A DNA stretch of 64,000 nt from CAYLYU01 sp964501925 (GCA_964501925.1 CAZCTM010000001.1:1-64000); one strand, 5' to 3'. Counted from the stretch's first letter, positions 15,440-24,480 are shown. The notes: a model not told the origin generated them from the sequence alone. Translations and numbers: made by a program.

Positions 15440-17204
15440 AAGCAAATTTCTCATAGTGGGCTTTCTTTCCGCTGCTTTTATGATGCTGGGCATCGCTGAA
15501 GCCAAGGAAAACAAAGCAGAGATTCCACCATGGCAGGTTGCGGTGAGCCCTGAACAGGGCGTGATCGATTCACCACTACGTGATCCAATGCTGCTATACA
15601 ATGCGGGCGGTCTGGATGGCCGGGTGGCTGTGATTGGCATTCCCAGCTTCAGGACTTATCGGCATATTGACGTCGGTGTCGATCTACATGAGGTCGTGTA
15701 TGGCGGCGACAACGCCGGTAACAAGAACGGCACCCCGGATGGCAAATTTCTTTATGTCAATGACAAGGGTGCAAATACCATCGGTGAAATTAACCTGCAG
15801 TCCGGTACGCTGGAAAGGGTCATCGCACTCCCCTTCCCCTTTGGCGTACACCACATTGCGCTGAGCACGGATGGAAAGTACCTCTACGGAACGGGTGAGT
15901 ATTCCGGCAGGATGTCCAAGACCGAGATTGCGACAGGTAAAACTCAGGTGATTGACTGGGGTCCGGCTCCAAGTGCTCCAGACTATCTGGATGTGGGCAA
16001 GAGGGGGTCACCGAGTGAAAACTACATCTTTGCCGGCAACTACTACCACTCCACGGTTGGTGTGTTTTCTGCCAATCCCTTCAAGCTGATCAAGGAAATT
16101 CCGGTAGGTAAGAACCCCCACGGGACAGACGTCATTCCCGAAGGAACACTGGTGCTGATCAGTGATAAGTTGTCAGCCACCATGAGTATCATTGATACCA
16201 AGAAGCTGGCAGTGAAAAAGGTGTTGCCAACTTGCGCAGGTCCGCTTCACTCCGTGATGGACGTGTATAACAAGGACGGCAAGCCCTACAGGGCAGGGAT
16301 CGACAGCCCGGACGGTCTGACGTCCAAGTACGCCTACGAGAGCTGCTTCGTGGCTGACGCCAACGTGAAGATTGATCTCAAGAAGCTTGAGGTTGTTGAC
16401 GAGATTCCAACCCACTACAGAACGGGTCATATCGCCATCAGTGCAGACAACTCCTATGTCATGGCCCTGAACAAGTTCTCGACAGGACTGTTCAGCCCAA
16501 CTGGCGTGGTGTATCCGGTGAACTTCGAGCTTTGGGATGCGCGTGAAAACAGCCCCACATACGGCAAGACCTTGAAGATCATGCCGGTGGATGGCGAGCC
16601 GCACAATGCCAAGAGCATCATGTCCTATCTGATCAAGGACTGGACCATGGGTCAGGCGGAACATGGCCTGATTACCGGCGGCAAGAACGATTTGCTGGAT
16701 CCGGCCCACAGGGCACTGGCCAAGCGGTACTTCATTCCCAAAGAGCATGAGAGGCCTGGCGTAAGGGAAGTCAACGGCGTCAAGGAAATTCATGTCAAGG
16801 CATTCAGCTATGGTTACATTCCCCGTCTGATCAGGGTCAACAAGGGTGACAAGGTCAGGCTGTTTGTGACCAATATCGACAGGGCGGCAGGTATTACCAA
16901 GAACCCCGACGTAACCATGGGCTTCACGATCTACGGTCCTTACGGTTTGAGAACCAACATGGACCTGCCCCGCGGTGTAACCGCTGTTCAGGAGTTTACG
17001 GCTGATATCGCTGGAGAGTATGAGATCTTCTGTCAGCACTTCTGCGGACCTCTCCATCTGGAGATGAGGGCAACATTCTTTGTGGACGACCCGGCGAAGG
17101 GTGAATCAACGCTGGCTGTAGGTGACTACGATGCGGCCCAGCAACTTCCAGGTCTGCTTGAAGAAGGTCAGCTCACAGTAGCCGAACGCGTAAAGAGCTT
17201 CTGA
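15429..17204 (+). CDS. nosZ: NosZ-like nitrous oxide reductase with divergent copper ligands
   Basis: A 591-residue protein with a Sec signal peptide (ends AEA, residue 25; no twin Arg), a beta-propeller (residues ~60-440) and a C-terminal cupredoxin domain. Six candidate CuZ histidines align with NosZ: H87 in DLHEV, H141/142 in VHHI, H231 in PHG, H274 in PLHS, H334 in GHIA and H392 in EPHN. The usual DxHH pair is DLHE, so the second His is Glu88. The CuA loop CQHFCGPLHLEM (535-546) keeps both Cys, His and Met, but the usual Trp is His. The upstream CuA His (VTHGF in relatives) is Met497 (VTMGF). The start follows gggaggaaca. No nosDFYL genes are in the window. It would reduce N2O to N2, but activity is uncertain. 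Confidence 0.8.
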   Translation: MKSKSKFLIVGFLSAAFMMLGIAEAKENKAEIPPWQVAVSPEQGVIDSPLRDPMLLYNAGGLDGRVAVIGIPSFRTYRHIDVGVDLHEVVYGGDNAGNKNGTPDGKFLYVNDKGANTIGEINLQSGTLERVIALPFPFGVHHIALSTDGKYLYGTGEYSGRMSKTEIATGKTQVIDWGPAPSAPDYLDVGKRGSPSENYIFAGNYYHSTVGVFSANPFKLIKEIPVGKNPHGTDVIPEGTLVLISDKLSATMSIIDTKKLAVKKVLPTCAGPLHSVMDVYNKDGKPYRAGIDSPDGLTSKYAYESCFVADANVKIDLKKLEVVDEIPTHYRTGHIAISADNSYVMALNKFSTGLFSPTGVVYPVNFELWDARENSPTYGKTLKIMPVDGEPHNAKSIMSYLIKDWTMGQAEHGLITGGKNDLLDPAHRALAKRYFIPKEHERPGVREVNGVKEIHVKAFSYGYIPRLIRVNKGDKVRLFVTNIDRAAGITKNPDVTMGFTIYGPYGLRTNMDLPRGVTAVQEFTADIAGEYEIFCQHFCGPLHLEMRATFFVDDPAKGESTLAVGDYDAAQQLPGLLEEGQLTVAERVKSF

Positions 17205-17236
17205 TCGACTCTTTACAATGAATAGCACCGGTCATT

Positions 17237-17268
17237 CCCCCTCCTCCCTGGACTTCTTGGGGAGGGGG
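17237..17268 (+). terminator. GC-rich hairpin between the NosZ-like and cytochrome c genes
   Basis: Stem CCCCCTCC / GGAGGGGG with a 16-base loop, between two genes on the same strand, without a T-run. It is more likely an mRNA stabiliser or attenuator that uncouples nosZ from downstream expression than a full terminator. Confidence 0.45.
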
Positions 17269-17312
17269 GTGACCCAAAGACAGGTTTAAGAATAAGTAGG
17301 GAGGAAATAAAT

Positions 17313-18254
17313 ATGAAGAATAGCAAGCTGAATATATGCTTGGTCGCAATGGCAAGTCTGGGCGTTATCGTTTGGATGACGACGCCTGCAGTTGCCGCTG
17401 AGAAGCGATGCAAGGCCGGAGGGGTGAAAGTAGAATGCCCGACCCAGAGCGAAGAGGCTTTGAAGAAAGCGGCGGCAGCCTTTGAGAAAGAGGCCAATGA
17501 CTTCGCGGAAGGCAAGGCGGGTAGCACCTATGGTATTTCGGTGTTTGACTATCTGACGGGTGTAGGTAAACGCGCCGAGGGCACGACTGCAACTTCGGGT
17601 GCCAGTGGTTATGGCATGGACAAAACCGGTAAGACCGAGCTGTGGGATCGTGTGAAGGCACCGACAAAGGGTGAGGCTATCTACAACCAGTGGGTACACA
17701 ACTGGTCCCCCAAGTTCAACGATACGCTGGTTCCCGGTGCTGACCCGAATGAAGGAAAGCAATGGTACTATGTGTACTGCATCGCCTGCCATGGCTGGAC
17801 CTTGCAGGGTGACGGTCCGGATGCGATTGAGCTTGACCCTCGTCCGAGAACCCTGACCAAGGGTAGCTATATGAACAAGAAGACCAATCTTGAGCTGTTT
17901 ACAGTCATCAAGGGTGGCGGTAATGCTGTAGGGTTGTCTTCATCGATGCCATCATGGGGCAATGTTCTCCAGGATCAGGACATCTGGAATATTGTTGCCT
18001 TTATTCGTGCCATGCAGGACGTCAAGCCACCGAAAAGTGTGGATGAGTACCTCTCTCCAAATTCCACGTTTAAGCCCATTGCTGGCGACGTGAATCCGCT
18101 TAATGCAGCGAAGAGTGACGCCTTTGCAGAGGCTCAGGAGCTGCTCGAGGCAACAGTGAGCGGTCGTGGCCGTATCCAGGGTGGTGGTTTTGTTGAGGGT
18201 GGCCTTCGCAAGCACCCGAAGAAGGTGAAAAAGAAGGTCAAGAAGGGATATTAA
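17313..18254 (+). CDS. Periplasmic monohaem cytochrome c with long N- and basic C-terminal extensions
   Basis: A 313-residue protein with a signal peptide (ends near AVAA, residue 29). It has a ~120-residue N-terminal extension and a class I cytochrome domain (CIACH at 156-160, GDGPD next, likely Met ligand in SSSMPSWGN near 215). A C-terminal tail rich in Lys follows (KKVKKKVKKGY). It directly follows the NosZ-like gene and is the natural electron donor for it, as cytochromes are in clade II nos clusters. The basic tail could dock an acidic partner. The ribosome site is strong (agggaggaaataa). Confidence 0.85.
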   Translation: MKNSKLNICLVAMASLGVIVWMTTPAVAAEKRCKAGGVKVECPTQSEEALKKAAAAFEKEANDFAEGKAGSTYGISVFDYLTGVGKRAEGTTATSGASGYGMDKTGKTELWDRVKAPTKGEAIYNQWVHNWSPKFNDTLVPGADPNEGKQWYYVYCIACHGWTLQGDGPDAIELDPRPRTLTKGSYMNKKTNLELFTVIKGGGNAVGLSSSMPSWGNVLQDQDIWNIVAFIRAMQDVKPPKSVDEYLSPNSTFKPIAGDVNPLNAAKSDAFAEAQELLEATVSGRGRIQGGGFVEGGLRKHPKKVKKKVKKGY

Positions 18255-18330
18255 GAGTCTTACGACTTTAATGTTCTGTACAGTCGGCACCAATGTCATC
18301 GGTGGATGATACAGGCATAAGGATGAATCC

Positions 18331-20562
18331 GTGACGGCTCAGGTCTCAGTGGCCGTCACGGATGAATCTCCAGAAGCAACCCCATCATTTTACAGGCGGA
18401 TACTGGTTGCTCTAGATTCATCGGATCACGCAAATGCTGCCATGCAGCATGCCCTAGCACTCGCAACACTCGTAGAAAATCCTGTGATCACAGGTACGCA
18501 TGCGTATGCAGCCAAGCTTCACGATACGCGTTTCCGGCAGATGGAAGGTGGTCTGCCCGAGCAGTTCAGGGAGGAAGAGGAGCTGGAACGCCAGCGTGAT
18601 GTTCACGATGATCTCATAAGTCGCGGTCTTTCGATCATTACGGACTGCTATCTTGATCAGGCTGAAAGGGCGTGTGAAAAGGCCAACATCACCTTTGTAC
18701 GCAGCTCGCTGGAGGGAAAGAATTACCGCGTTCTGACGGATGAGGCCAACAGCGGCAGGCATGAACTCCTTGTGATGGGGAGCCTGGGTCTTGGTGCTGT
18801 TGAAGGCAGTCGACTGGGCACCGTATGCCAGCGTGTAACACGCAGATCCCGCATCGATACGCTCATCATCAAGGAACCTGATAGTAAACTCAGTGCGGGT
18901 CCGATTGTGGTTGCCATCGACGGCTCCGCAAAGGCATATGGCGGGCTTGTGACGGCCCTTTCTCTTGCTCGGGAATGGAAAGTCAAGGTCAAGGTCGTCT
19001 CGGTTTTCGATCCGTATTTTCACTATGTTGCCTTTAACCGCATTGCTGGCGTGCTCTCGGATGAGGCTGGCAAGGTCTTCCGGTTCAAGGAACAGGAACA
19101 ACTGCATGAAGAAATCATCGATTCGGGTTTGGCCAAGATCTATCAGGCTCATCTTGATGTCGCCAAGGCTATCGCCGAAGAGATGGGCGTGGATATTGAA
19201 ACGGTTCTGCTGGATGGAAAACCCCACGCTGCAATTGAGAAGTATTTGCACCGGGAAAAGCCGTCCCTTCTGGTTATCGGAAAGTTGGGAATCCATGCGG
19301 ATTCAGGGCTTGATATCGGTGGCAATGCGGAAAATCTGCTCTTTGCTGTCGATTGCGCCGTATTGCTTAGTCAACGTGAGTACTCTCCCAAATTGGACGT
19401 GGTTGCAGACGTGACCACTTCATGGACCAAGCAGGCCGAACAGGCTATGGAAGCCGTACCGGAATTTGCCAGAAACATGGCACGAATGGCGATACTGCGC
19501 TATGCCCAGCAGGAAGGTCATACCGTGATCACGGAAAAGATTGTGCATCAGGCAACCGTGAAGCTGTGCCCAATGGCATCCGAGGCAATGGGCCAGATTG
19601 TTGCCGCTCATGATGCTGGCGGATTCAATACCCGCAAGGTTGATAAGGAGGCAAAAGGGTTTACGACGATGCACTGGTCAACAGAGGCCGAGCAATTGCT
19701 GCAGCAACTGCAGGATCCCTCTGTGCGGGAGAACATGAAACATCGGGCTGAAAAGAAGGCGCGTACTGAGAAGTCAGATGTGGTACGAATCGATCATATC
19801 AAGCCATTCCTGAATGACACACGCGTTCCGGCTTCGGATGAAGATGGACGTCGTGACGAGCTCCACTGGCAGGCAATGGCTTTGGCGCGTCTGATGCGTG
19901 TTCCTCAGGGTTTCATGCGTGACAGTTGCCGGCAATCCATTGAGGATTACGCGAGGCGCCACGGGCTGCATGAAGTCACCCTGGAGATTGCAGAGGCCGG
20001 TCTGGCCGAGTCACGAAAGAAAATGACCCAGATGCATCCTGGAAAGAAGGGGCAGCAAAGTGAAGGAGAGGTTTCAAATAGTCCCGCGGCTTCTTTAAAG
20101 GATTTGGGTGGTTGTCCCTTTGCAAATTCTACGGGCATAAAGGGCAAGTTGTCCGATGATAGGGAAGGTGCTGAACTGAGATGGTCGGAAGATGCTGAAC
20201 AGAGACTACAGGATCTGCCGGAAGGTCTTAGCCGGGAGATGACACGAAAGGCTGTTGCAACGATAGCCGCAAAAAATGGTGTCGATGAAATCAACAAAGA
20301 GTACCTGGAGAGTGTTTTAAGTGTCTTTCGATCCGGGTCGTTGCAAGTTTCTGAAACCATGCCCTGGAGTTTAAAGGCCCGCGAAACTATTCATCGAGCC
20401 CCAAGTATTGTGCAGGGGATGCTTATTAAGGAGATCGAAGGCTGGGCGGAACGCCACGGTCTGAAGCAGATTGACCATGATGTAGTGAATACCGTCAGGC
20501 AGGAATGGGCAAGACGGGGCGAATTCCATCTCGCCCCCGACGATCCCAGAAACATCATCTAG
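18331..20562 (+). CDS. Double universal stress protein fused to five PCP_red-like domains
   Basis: A 743-residue soluble protein from a GTG. Residues ~20-185 and ~188-345 are two Usp domains; both keep a nucleotide-binding loop (GSLGLGAVEGSRLGTV and GKLGIHADSGLDIGGNAEN). The remainder has five ~50-residue repeats starting near 368 (WTKQAEQ, WSTEAEQ, WQAMALA, WSEDAEQ, WSLKARE). Each is followed by a helix-turn such as VPEFARNMARMAILRYAQ, as in the PCP_red domain at the C-terminus of protochlorophyllide reductase subunit B. The next gene also ends in this domain. It may scaffold or shield tetrapyrrole intermediates; function not established. Confidence 0.82.
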   Translation: MTAQVSVAVTDESPEATPSFYRRILVALDSSDHANAAMQHALALATLVENPVITGTHAYAAKLHDTRFRQMEGGLPEQFREEEELERQRDVHDDLISRGLSIITDCYLDQAERACEKANITFVRSSLEGKNYRVLTDEANSGRHELLVMGSLGLGAVEGSRLGTVCQRVTRRSRIDTLIIKEPDSKLSAGPIVVAIDGSAKAYGGLVTALSLAREWKVKVKVVSVFDPYFHYVAFNRIAGVLSDEAGKVFRFKEQEQLHEEIIDSGLAKIYQAHLDVAKAIAEEMGVDIETVLLDGKPHAAIEKYLHREKPSLLVIGKLGIHADSGLDIGGNAENLLFAVDCAVLLSQREYSPKLDVVADVTTSWTKQAEQAMEAVPEFARNMARMAILRYAQQEGHTVITEKIVHQATVKLCPMASEAMGQIVAAHDAGGFNTRKVDKEAKGFTTMHWSTEAEQLLQQLQDPSVRENMKHRAEKKARTEKSDVVRIDHIKPFLNDTRVPASDEDGRRDELHWQAMALARLMRVPQGFMRDSCRQSIEDYARRHGLHEVTLEIAEAGLAESRKKMTQMHPGKKGQQSEGEVSNSPAASLKDLGGCPFANSTGIKGKLSDDREGAELRWSEDAEQRLQDLPEGLSREMTRKAVATIAAKNGVDEINKEYLESVLSVFRSGSLQVSETMPWSLKARETIHRAPSIVQGMLIKEIEGWAERHGLKQIDHDVVNTVRQEWARRGEFHLAPDDPRNII

Positions 20563-20616
20563 TTACTGGCCTGCAGACATGCTTTCCTGTCAACATAAAA
20601 CCTTTAACAGGTCCTT

Positions 20617-21894
20617 GTGATCATGAGCGAACTTTCGCTTCTTGCCATTAATCTGACACAACGTTGCAACATGCGATGCGCCCATTGCTATCTTGATGCC
20701 GGCCAGCTCCGTGATGGCGGGAAAGATGAGCTGACTACCAGAGAAGTGCAGGACATATTGGATGCGATTGTGAGCCGCAAATGGGAAACCATGGTCGTCC
20801 TTACGGGTGGAGAACCCTTATTGCGCGCCGATCTGGAAGAAATCATCGCCCATGGAGCAAAAAAAGGTCTGTCGATGGTCGTGGGTACCAATGGGATGGC
20901 CCTCACCCCACAACGTGTTCGATCCTTGAAGGATGCGGGAATCATGGGGGTTGGCATAAGTCTTGATTCGCTCGATGAAGTTTATCACGACCGGTTCAGG
21001 GGCGTGCCCGGTGGCTGGAGCAAAACCATGCGCGGCATCGAGACATGCCGCGATCTGGGTCTGTCTTTCCAACTCCACTTTTCCATTACGGAAGATAACG
21101 CGACCGAACTGCCGGATATGATTGAATTTGCAAGAGCCTGTGGAGCAAGGGTGCTCAATGCTTTTTTCCTGGTGTGTACGGGTCGTGGTGAGTCCATGTC
21201 GGACATTTCACCGCTGCGCTATGAGCGTGTGCTAAGTCAGATTGTTGCAGCTCAGAAGGAGTTTTCAGACCTCATCATTCGGGCCCGGTGTGCCCCTCAT
21301 TTTAAACGAATAGCACATCAGCAGGATCCGGACTCCATGCTAAACCGGATCAGTGGCCAGGAAGCGGATGGTTGTATCGCGGGTACACATTATTGCCGGA
21401 TTACGCCTCAGGGAGGGGTAACGGCGTGTCCGTACATACCGGACGAGGCTGGCAATATTCGCCGGCAGGACTTTCTCGAAATATGGGATCACGCTGGGGA
21501 CTTTCTGAGACTGCGTTTCCCGGAATTGTCAGGCAAATGTGGTCAGTGTGAGTACAGTCGTTTGTGTGGCGGCTGTCGTGCCCGGCCAGTGGCCTTCGGA
21601 AAGGATCTCATGGATGAGGATCCTTTATGCGTTTACGTACCTCAAAACACGGAGGTTATCGAGCCCCTGTCAAACAGCGAACATCGTGAAATCACCTGGA
21701 GCACCCAGGCAGAACAAAGGCTCTCACGTATTCCGGGCTTTGTTCGCAGGCTCGTCAGGAAGCGTGCTGAGGCCTATGTGGCGGAGATTGGTGAAAGCGT
21801 GGTTACCATTGACCATTTGGCCACGTTGTCTTCCCGCCGTTTTGGAGGGAACGTGCCCAAAAGGCCTGAAACCATCAAGGGATTCCTGACATGA
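20617..21894 (+). CDS. NirJ/AhbD-like radical SAM protein with C-terminal PCP_red domain
   Basis: A 425-residue protein with the radical SAM cluster motif CNMRCAHCYLDA (residue ~16), the SAM-binding GGEPLL, and SPASM-type auxiliary cysteines (CRITPQGGVTACPY and CGQCEYSRLCGGCRARP). The pattern matches NirJ (haem d1) and AhbD (haem b via sirohaem) enzymes. About 50 residues at the end (WSTQAEQRLSRIPGFVRRLV) form a PCP_red domain like those of the preceding protein. It overlaps the protoporphyrinogen oxidase-like gene by 4 bases, so haem synthesis is likely. An ATG two codons in (20623) is an alternative start. Confidence 0.82.
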   Translation: MIMSELSLLAINLTQRCNMRCAHCYLDAGQLRDGGKDELTTREVQDILDAIVSRKWETMVVLTGGEPLLRADLEEIIAHGAKKGLSMVVGTNGMALTPQRVRSLKDAGIMGVGISLDSLDEVYHDRFRGVPGGWSKTMRGIETCRDLGLSFQLHFSITEDNATELPDMIEFARACGARVLNAFFLVCTGRGESMSDISPLRYERVLSQIVAAQKEFSDLIIRARCAPHFKRIAHQQDPDSMLNRISGQEADGCIAGTHYCRITPQGGVTACPYIPDEAGNIRRQDFLEIWDHAGDFLRLRFPELSGKCGQCEYSRLCGGCRARPVAFGKDLMDEDPLCVYVPQNTEVIEPLSNSEHREITWSTQAEQRLSRIPGFVRRLVRKRAEAYVAEIGESVVTIDHLATLSSRRFGGNVPKRPETIKGFLT

Positions 21895-23348
21895 GCGGAT
21901 TTGACTGCGATGTGCTGATCATTGGTGGCGGTATTTCCGGGCTGGCAAATGCCTGGTGGCTGGCACGCGAAGGATTCTCGGTCAGGGTTCTGGAAGCTGA
22001 AGAGCGTGTTGGTGGAAAGATCCTGAGCAGCAAAACAAGCGGCTATCTTACGGAGCGCGCCGCCGCGATGGTCATGAATTTTCGACCTGAGGTTACAGAT
22101 CTTGTCCATGAAAGCGGGTTGGAATCGTTAAAGACGAGTCGGTTGCCGGCAGCCGAGGCCCGTCGATACCTGTTGCATAAAGGGCAATTGAAATCGTTGC
22201 CCATGCGTCTTGGTCCACTGCTTGCCTCTTCGTTATGGAGTCTGTCCGGCAAGTTGCGGCTTTTCCTGGAGCCCTTCATCCTGACCAACGGTCGTGAAGA
22301 CGAAACGGTCAGTGAATTTGTCTGCCGCAGGCTTGGGTCTGAGGTGCTGGAAAAAGCAATGGAGCCATTTATTGCTGGGACTCTGGCCGCGGATCCGGAC
22401 CAGACGAGCGCGGCAGCAGCCTTGCCCAGGCTGGTGGCACTTGAGAAGAGGTACGGAAGTATTGCCGCAGGTATTTTGGTAAACCGGGTTCTGCGCAGGC
22501 GCACCGCCTGTAGTACGGACACCTTTTCATTCAGGGGCGGACTTAGCACACTGGTAACCGCCTTGGCCAGGAGTCCCGGTATTCAAATAAGCCATGGTTA
22601 TCGCGTAAGGGAACTGGCAAGAAAGAAAAATGGCTGGTGTATCCTGGCCGATTCGACTGAAGGTGAAAAACGGCTGAACGCACCTCATGTAATTGTTTCA
22701 GTGCCTGCACCAGCCGCCGCCTCACTTCTCCAACCCCTGGATATCGAGCTTGCGAGTCTTCTGAAAGGTATTGCCTATGCGAGCGTGACCGTTGTCCATG
22801 CCGGGATGGATTGCCGTGATATCAGCCATCCGCTTGATGGTACCGGCTTTCTTGCCCCCAGAAGTGAAGGTCATGCACTTACTGGGAATTTGTGGATGAG
22901 CAGCCTGTTTCCAGACAGGGCGCCCAGGGGGAAGGTTCTTTTAACTTCATATCTGGGCGGGACGCGTGCCCCCCACGTCAGGGATTGGGATAATGAGCGC
23001 GTTCTTGGTGAAACCTTGAGCACATTGGATTCGCTTCTCGGTTTGAAGGGCGAGCCTGAAATGGTACGAATTGATCGGCATGGCCAAGCCCTTCCACTGT
23101 ATCACGGTGCTTATCAGGCACGAATGCAATCCATAGCAAGATGCGTTCAAGAACTTCCCGGTCTGCATCTTGAGGCCAACTACAGAGGGGGTGTTTCGGT
23201 ACGCGATCGCCTGGCAAGAGGGCGCACGCTTGCTAAGGAAATCATGGATGAATGGCCGTATCCGCTTCCAAAGAGGAAGGAAAAACGTCACAGCCTCCTT
23301 ACATTGCCCGAGATAGTGGATACAATGCGGGCGCATGAGTATGAGTGA
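21891..23348 (+). CDS. Protoporphyrinogen oxidase-like FAD enzyme (HemY/HemG family)
   Basis: A 485-residue flavoprotein with an N-terminal dinucleotide fold (IIGGGISGLANAWWLAREGF, then LEAEERVGGKI). It has the central features of protoporphyrinogen IX oxidase (EPFIAGTLAADPDQTSAAAA; FRGGLSTLVTAL) and a C-terminal FAD segment (LEANYRGGVSVRDRLARG). The family oxidises protoporphyrinogen IX, or coproporphyrinogen in some lineages, and needs O2 or another acceptor. It is coupled to the radical SAM gene and should supply haem for the many cytochromes here. Which porphyrin it uses cannot be told from sequence. Confidence 0.85.
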   Translation: MSGFDCDVLIIGGGISGLANAWWLAREGFSVRVLEAEERVGGKILSSKTSGYLTERAAAMVMNFRPEVTDLVHESGLESLKTSRLPAAEARRYLLHKGQLKSLPMRLGPLLASSLWSLSGKLRLFLEPFILTNGREDETVSEFVCRRLGSEVLEKAMEPFIAGTLAADPDQTSAAAALPRLVALEKRYGSIAAGILVNRVLRRRTACSTDTFSFRGGLSTLVTALARSPGIQISHGYRVRELARKKNGWCILADSTEGEKRLNAPHVIVSVPAPAAASLLQPLDIELASLLKGIAYASVTVVHAGMDCRDISHPLDGTGFLAPRSEGHALTGNLWMSSLFPDRAPRGKVLLTSYLGGTRAPHVRDWDNERVLGETLSTLDSLLGLKGEPEMVRIDRHGQALPLYHGAYQARMQSIARCVQELPGLHLEANYRGGVSVRDRLARGRTLAKEIMDEWPYPLPKRKEKRHSLLTLPEIVDTMRAHEYE

Positions 23349-23592
23349 TTCGGAACGTCGTTTTTCAGAGAGAGCCATAAGGAGAAAGAGATTGTTCCTG
23401 GTGCTCTCATCCATAAGTGTTCTGATCGCTTTGAGCCTTACGGGATTTTATTCATGGGAATATGCGACTCAGCCGGATTTTAATGTTGGAATACATGCTG
23501 TCCTTGTCGTCCTGATCCTTCTCATGGCTCGTTTAAATCTCCGCCAATATTATTATGCGAAGATACTGGAGAAACTTATCTCCAAACAGTAA
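23335..23592 (+). CDS. Small membrane protein (85 aa)
   Basis: An 85-residue protein with a charged N-terminus, two hydrophobic helices (LFLVLSSISVLIALSLTGFY and a second around residues 50-67) and a basic tail. It overlaps the preceding flavoprotein gene by 14 bases, indicating coupled expression. I do not recognise the family. A membrane anchor or partner for the porphyrin oxidase is a reasonable guess. Confidence 0.6.
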   Translation: MSMSDSERRFSERAIRRKRLFLVLSSISVLIALSLTGFYSWEYATQPDFNVGIHAVLVVLILLMARLNLRQYYYAKILEKLISKQ

Positions 23593-23711
23593 TCGTGATC
23601 GAATGCAGCGGGAGAGGTTCCATCAGCCATGGAATTCCTGCGTTTCCTTTGTCAACTGAATCCACAATTTCCTCAAGGTTTGGCCACCACACAGCAGATA
23701 AAACAACTGAC

Positions 23712-23725
23712 TTGATCTAAATCAA
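23712..23725 (+). promoter_or_regulatory. Perfect FNR/Dnr box upstream of the bd-like oxidase locus
   Basis: TTGATCTAAATCAA matches TTGAT-N4-ATCAA and lies 70 bases before the dihaem cytochrome start at 23795. A class II site would place the transcript start near 23760, fitting a short leader. It probably drives the cytochrome/bd-like operon that runs to about 31 kb. Confidence 0.85.
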
Positions 23726-23794
23726 GGAGGCCATAGTTCTACGACGCTTAACTACTCATCATTCGGTTTTAGGGGATTAAAAAGGAGATAATCA

Positions 23795-24451
23795 ATGAGA
23801 CAACTAGTGATGAGTTCAGTGATTGGGGCGTCCTTGTTGCTTATGGGTGCATCGCCGGCGTCCGCAGGTGGAGACGCAGTTTTCAAGAGCAACAAGTGCG
23901 ATAGTTGCCATTATACCCAGGGTCCCGCAAGGGAGAAGAGTATTGCCGATCAGCTGGCAAAAAAAGGCCCGGAGCTGTGGTATGCCGGTAGCAAGTTTCA
24001 GAAGGGCTGGCTGGTAGCATGGCTACAGGATCCGAAGCCGATACGTCCCATGAAGTACAATTCCCTCACCGAGAAAAACCCTGGGGATCATCCGAAACTC
24101 TCGGCAGGTGATGCCTCGGCAGTCGCAGACTTTCTGATGGGGTTGACCTCTGACGTGGTAAAGGCGGGCGTGATTAAGCCCAAATATAAGCCCAAGGCAA
24201 AACTCATCTTTAAGAAGAAGATGCCGTGCACGGGCTGCCACAAGTCACCGGACAAGAAGGGAAATGTCAGTGGAGGATTAAGTGGACCTAGCCTGGTGGG
24301 TGCATCCAAAAGGCTGAATCCTGACTGGATCTATGCCTATCTCGCCAACACCAAGACTTTCAAGCCCTTCCGGGATATGCCTGACTTCTCTGGGCTTCTC
24401 TCGGATGCGGAAATGAAATTGGTTGCAGCCTACGTGGCTAACTTTAAGTAA
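23795..24451 (+). CDS. Periplasmic dihaem cytochrome c
   Basis: A 218-residue protein with a signal peptide (ends SAGG, residue ~25) and two haem domains: CDSCH near residue 36 and CTGCH near residue 148. Each domain ends with a short helix containing a Met candidate (IRPMKYNS and FRDMPDFSG). The two-domain form resembles cytochrome c4 or the c subunits of oxidases. It is the first gene after a perfect FNR box and 29 bases before another cytochrome gene. It likely feeds the bd-like oxidase. Confidence 0.87.
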   Translation: MRQLVMSSVIGASLLLMGASPASAGGDAVFKSNKCDSCHYTQGPAREKSIADQLAKKGPELWYAGSKFQKGWLVAWLQDPKPIRPMKYNSLTEKNPGDHPKLSAGDASAVADFLMGLTSDVVKAGVIKPKYKPKAKLIFKKKMPCTGCHKSPDKKGNVSGGLSGPSLVGASKRLNPDWIYAYLANTKTFKPFRDMPDFSGLLSDAEMKLVAAYVANFK

Positions 24452-24480
24452 AGAATTTGAATCAACGGAGGGATAGGCAT

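Noticed and set aside
15640..17057. Minus-strand long frame (16173-17057) opposite the NosZ-like gene as an antisense gene
   Set aside because: No start context and no family resemblance; the plus-strand reading has conserved copper motifs throughout.
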